From Robiginitomaculum sp. (GTDB lineage Bacteria > Pseudomonadota > Alphaproteobacteria > Caulobacterales > Maricaulaceae), in contig JAKIUV010000062.1 in the NCBI GenBank assembly GCA_021647375.1, forward strand, positions 1 through 17,227: a stretch of 17,227 nucleotides of DNA, given 5' to 3'. This document shows positions 14,312 to 17,227 of this stretch, piece after piece; position 1 is the first letter of the stretch, and each line of letters starts with the position of its first letter. The notes beneath the pieces were generated by a model, which made no database searches, was not told the origin of the DNA, and was given only the letters and a program-made list of their open reading frames with translations. A program made the position numbers and the translations under genes.

Positions 14312-16156
14312 ATGTGCGGAATTATCGGAATTGTTGGCAGTAGACCTGTTGCAGGGCGACTTATTGACGGGCTTAAGCGGCTGGAATACCGGGGATACGA
14401 TTCTGCGGGCATTGCCGTGATTGCTGAAACGGACGGGCTGTCCAGCCTGGTACGCCGCCGCGCCAAGGGTAAAATCGTTAATCTCGAAAAACGGGTTCAG
14501 CTTGAACCCGTAGACGGTGTCCTCGGCATTGCCCACACAAGATGGGCGACCCACGGCGCGGTTACCGAAACCAACGCCCACCCACATTTTGCCGGACGGG
14601 TTGGTATTGTCCATAACGGTATTATTGAAAACTTCACAGAACTCCGTGATGCCCTAAAGGACAAGCGCACATTCACCACCCAAACCGACACTGAAGTGGT
14701 CGCTCATATGATTGACGAAGCCATGCGCGCAGGTATGAGCGGACAAGAAGCCTTCTCCCATACGCTTAAACAATTGCGCGGGGCTTTTGCTATCGGTGTG
14801 GTTATTGACGGTGTTGAAGGACAAATGTTCACGGCACGCAAAGGCCCGCCCCTGGCCATCGGGATTGGCGACGGCGAGAATTATATTGGCTCTGACGCCA
14901 TAGCCCTATCCAGCCTGTCCAAAAAAATCATCTATCTTGAAGAAGGTGATTGGGCGGTTCTAACCTCTGACGGCGTTCAAGTTTACAATGCTGACGACGA
15001 ACCGGTAACCCGCGAAATCACCCATATCACTGGCTCTATGGCGGCGGCGGAAAAAGGCAATTACCGCCATTTCATGCTCAAGGAAATCTATGAGCAACCT
15101 GAAACCACGGCCCACACATTAACCCATTATATCGACGCCTTTAATCACAAGGTTAAGACCGAAGAAGAATTGAAGCTGCAAGGTCTGGACTTTAACACAG
15201 TCGAGCGCGTGTCTTTAATTGCTTGCGGTACCGCCGCCTATGCCGCCTATGTGGCCAAATACTGGTTCGAGCAATTGGCTGGCCTGCCGTGCGATGTAGA
15301 TGTTGCATCCGAATTTAGATACCGCAAACCGGCACTGGCAGGCAATACATTAGCCATGGCCGTGTCCCAATCCGGCGAAACTGCGGACACTTTGGCGGCT
15401 CTGCGCTATTGCAAAGCCCAGGGTCTACAAACTTCTGTTTTGGTCAATGTACTTGGCTCTACCATGGCACGCGAAGCCGATTACGCCATGCCGATTAATG
15501 CTGGCCCGGAAATCGGCGTGGCATCAACCAAAGCCTTCACATCACAATTGACGGCGCTGCTATGCATGGCCATTACGGCAGGGGTACAGCGCGGCTTTAT
15601 AGATGCTAAGGCCGAAAAAGCCTTGGTCGATTCCCTGACCCACATTCCGCGCCATATCAACGAAACCTTAAAGCTAGACGGCGAAATTGAAGAGCTTGCG
15701 CACAAACTTTCCAAAGCCAAAAGCGCATTTTATCTGGGGCGTGGTGTGCATTATCCGCTGGCTTTGGAGGGCGCGCTTAAGCTTAAGGAAATCTCCTATA
15801 TCCATGCGGAAGGCTATGCGGCGGGCGAGCTTAAACACGGCCCTATCGCACTGATCGAAGAAGGCACACCGGTTGTCGTGATTGCGCCCAGCGATGAATT
15901 GTTTGAAAAAACCGTCTCGAATATGCAAGAAGTAGCGACGCGCGGCGCTAGTGTGATTTTAATCACAGATGCCAAAGGTGCAGAATATGCCAAAGACATG
16001 GCGCCCTATATCATCACTTGTCCGGATGTCAGTGATATTACAGCACCAATTGTTTATGCCATCACCATACAGTTACTGGCCTATCATACTGCCGTGCATC
16101 TTGGTACGGATGTGGATCAACCGCGTAATTTGGCCAAATCCGTAACGGTTGAGTAA
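14312..16156 (+). CDS. glmS: Glutamine-fructose-6-phosphate aminotransferase (isomerizing)
   Basis: 614 aa cytosolic enzyme making glucosamine-6-P from fructose-6-P and glutamine, the first step of amino-sugar synthesis. The true start is ATG 14312, because MCGIIGIVG must expose Cys2 as the N-terminal nucleophile of the class II glutamine amidotransferase domain. An in-frame start 174 bases upstream would bury it. AGAGGG precedes the ATG. LKRLEYRGYDSAG, HTRWATHG and the NAHPH block confirm the amidase domain (1-~240). Two SIS isomerase domains follow, with CGTAAYAAY, SQSGETADTLAALR and ASTKAFTSQ in the first and LGRGVHYPLALEGALKLKE and HAEGYAAGELKHGP in the second. The end PRNLAKSVTVE is typical. 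It is followed 24 bases later by galU. Confidence 0.97.
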   Translation: MCGIIGIVGSRPVAGRLIDGLKRLEYRGYDSAGIAVIAETDGLSSLVRRRAKGKIVNLEKRVQLEPVDGVLGIAHTRWATHGAVTETNAHPHFAGRVGIVHNGIIENFTELRDALKDKRTFTTQTDTEVVAHMIDEAMRAGMSGQEAFSHTLKQLRGAFAIGVVIDGVEGQMFTARKGPPLAIGIGDGENYIGSDAIALSSLSKKIIYLEEGDWAVLTSDGVQVYNADDEPVTREITHITGSMAAAEKGNYRHFMLKEIYEQPETTAHTLTHYIDAFNHKVKTEEELKLQGLDFNTVERVSLIACGTAAYAAYVAKYWFEQLAGLPCDVDVASEFRYRKPALAGNTLAMAVSQSGETADTLAALRYCKAQGLQTSVLVNVLGSTMAREADYAMPINAGPEIGVASTKAFTSQLTALLCMAITAGVQRGFIDAKAEKALVDSLTHIPRHINETLKLDGEIEELAHKLSKAKSAFYLGRGVHYPLALEGALKLKEISYIHAEGYAAGELKHGPIALIEEGTPVVVIAPSDELFEKTVSNMQEVATRGASVILITDAKGAEYAKDMAPYIITCPDVSDITAPIVYAITIQLLAYHTAVHLGTDVDQPRNLAKSVTVE

Positions 16157-16180
16157 AGGTTTTCTGCTAAGACCACGGCT

Positions 16181-17095
16181 ATGAAAACTATACGTAAAGC
16201 CGTCCTGCCTGTGGCAGGCTTTGGAACGCGGGTTCTGCCTGCCACCAAATCTATACCCAAGGAAATGTTGCCCGTGGTGGATCGCCCGGCCTTGCAATAT
16301 GTGGTCGACGAAGCTTTTGAGGCCGGTATCGAACATATTGTCTTTGTTACAGGTCGTAATAAAGGCGCTATCGAGGACTATTTCGACCGCGCCTATGAGC
16401 TTGAAGCCACACTGCACCAGAAAAACAAGCGGGGTATTTTGGCGCAATTACAAAAAGGCCTACCCGGCCCTGGAACCACCAGTTTTGTGCGCCAGCAATC
16501 CCCCCAAGGCCTCGGTCATGCTGTCTGGTGCGCCCGTGATGTCATAGGCGATGAGCCATTCGCCGTGCTTTTGCCGGACGTATTGGTGAAGTCCGAACCG
16601 GGTTGTCTCAAACAAATGATGCAGGCCTATGATAAAAAAGGCGGTAATATCATCGCGGTTAATCCTGTTCCCAAAGACCAGACCGATAAATACGGCGTTA
16701 TTGCCCCAGAATCACAAGAGGGTAATATCTATAAAATGTCGGCTATGGTCGAGAAGCCAGACCCTAAGGACGCCCCGTCCAACCTCTCCATCACCGGACG
16801 TTATATTCTCCAGCCAGAAATATTCAAATTTCTCGAAGACCAAAAACCCGGTGCGGGCAATGAAATCCAGCTCACAGATGCTATGGCGAAGTTGATGGAA
16901 GTTTCAACCTTCCACGCAGTTGAGTTCGAAGGCGACGCACACGATTGCGGTTCCAAACTCGGTTATTTCAAAGCGGTTTGTGCTTACGCCGTAGACCACG
17001 ACGAGATAGGCGAAGATGCGAGAGATTTAATTATGGGCTTGTGCCAACTACCAGAATACCAAGGTAATAGTATTATTGGGCGTGGAGCGAAATAA
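16181..17095 (+). CDS. galU: UTP-glucose-1-phosphate uridylyltransferase
   Basis: 304 aa cytosolic nucleotidyltransferase making UDP-glucose from UTP and glucose-1-P. The N-terminal signature is VLPVAGFGTRVLPATKSIPK, split as VLPVAGFGTR (8-17) and VLPATKSIPKEMLPV (18-32), with the nucleotide loop G13-x-G-T-R and K27. VDEAFEAGIEHIVFVTGRNK, SPQGLGHAVWCAR, FAVLLPDVLV, the VEKP block and NEIQLTDAMA are all as expected for bacterial GalU. Length is typical. There is only a weak ribosome site before the ATG, and a 24-base gap after glmS suggests co-transcription with it. Its product is the substrate of ugd at 8496, so this gene joins the amino-sugar and UDP-uronate branches. Confidence 0.96.
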   Translation: MKTIRKAVLPVAGFGTRVLPATKSIPKEMLPVVDRPALQYVVDEAFEAGIEHIVFVTGRNKGAIEDYFDRAYELEATLHQKNKRGILAQLQKGLPGPGTTSFVRQQSPQGLGHAVWCARDVIGDEPFAVLLPDVLVKSEPGCLKQMMQAYDKKGGNIIAVNPVPKDQTDKYGVIAPESQEGNIYKMSAMVEKPDPKDAPSNLSITGRYILQPEIFKFLEDQKPGAGNEIQLTDAMAKLMEVSTFHAVEFEGDAHDCGSKLGYFKAVCAYAVDHDEIGEDARDLIMGLCQLPEYQGNSIIGRGAK

Positions 17096-17140
17096 AATCC
17101 AAACTCTTTAACCTATTGAAATGGCTGGAAATATTATCCT

Positions 17141-17160
17141 ATTTCTCTCCGAAGAGAAAT
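17141..17160 (+). terminator. Hairpin downstream of galU, possible weak terminator
   Basis: ATTTCTCT (17141-17148), loop CCGA, AGAGAAAT (17153-17160) form a perfect 8-bp stem 45 bases beyond the galU stop. The stem is AT-rich and the nearest T-run (about 17173-17179) is separated from it by a dozen bases, so intrinsic termination is uncertain. No other terminator is seen before the window edge. Confidence 0.4.
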
Positions 17161-17227
17161 CTTATCCATGAGTTTTTTTGGTGGGGTATATTGGGGGTAT
17201 GAATATTGTTGCACCCCATAAACAAAC

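Noticed and set aside
17181..17216. GGGGTAT repeats and a TGGGGT...ACCCCA pairing at the right edge, considered as a tRNA or attachment site
   Set aside because: No cloverleaf can be drawn and the sequence ends at the window edge; evidence is too thin.

Overview
The window carries ordinary alphaproteobacterial housekeeping and envelope-precursor genes, interrupted by two AT-richer accessory patches. Protein style points to Alphaproteobacteria: the DmdC-like acyl-CoA dehydrogenase, the lipid-anchored class I cytochrome c, the UDP-xylose synthase/Ugd pair, and the ACT plus ABM plus ArsR trio. I cannot place it to genus. No rRNA, tRNA, CRISPR array or intact insertion sequence was recognised.

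Layout. Positions 1-174 hold no recognisable gene. Positions 175-1116 (-) encode an HrgA/COG2958-like protein with a PD-(D/E)XK-type motif, preceded by a perfect inverted repeat. Positions 1328-3486 (-) hold a long acyl-CoA dehydrogenase and a small Gly-rich membrane protein, with a terminator and an overlapping promoter between them. Positions 3649-5732 (+) hold a lipoprotein cytochrome c and a phosphomannomutase/phosphoglucomutase. Positions 5736-6480 (-) hold a two-gene unit (ACT-domain protein, ABM-fold protein). It is divergent from an ArsR-type regulator (6558-7268, +) whose promoter looks leaderless and is overlapped by a palindrome. Positions 7414-8394 (-) and 8496-9815 (+) are divergent UDP-xylose synthase and UDP-glucose dehydrogenase, followed by an overlapping gamma-glutamylcyclotransferase-like gene. 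Positions 10303-12317 (+) are an overlapping pair: a C5-cytosine DNA methyltransferase and a probable PD-(D/E)XK restriction endonuclease. A gene-free stretch with hairpin repeats follows. Positions 12706-14055 (-) glmM and 14312-17095 (+) glmS-galU diverge from a region with a CRP/FNR-type palindrome.

How the genes fit together. The mutase, GalU, Ugd and UDP-xylose synthase cover glucose-6-P to UDP-xylose. GlmS and GlmM cover fructose-6-P to glucosamine-1-P, on the way to UDP-GlcNAc. The window therefore looks like a precursor-supply region for polysaccharide and cell wall, although no glycosyltransferase or export gene is present. The most novel-looking item is the methyltransferase-nuclease pair, inserted between the precursor genes. 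The most striking regulatory DNA is the glmM/glmS intergenic region and the ArsR promoter. All regulatory calls are read by eye from sequence and are untested.
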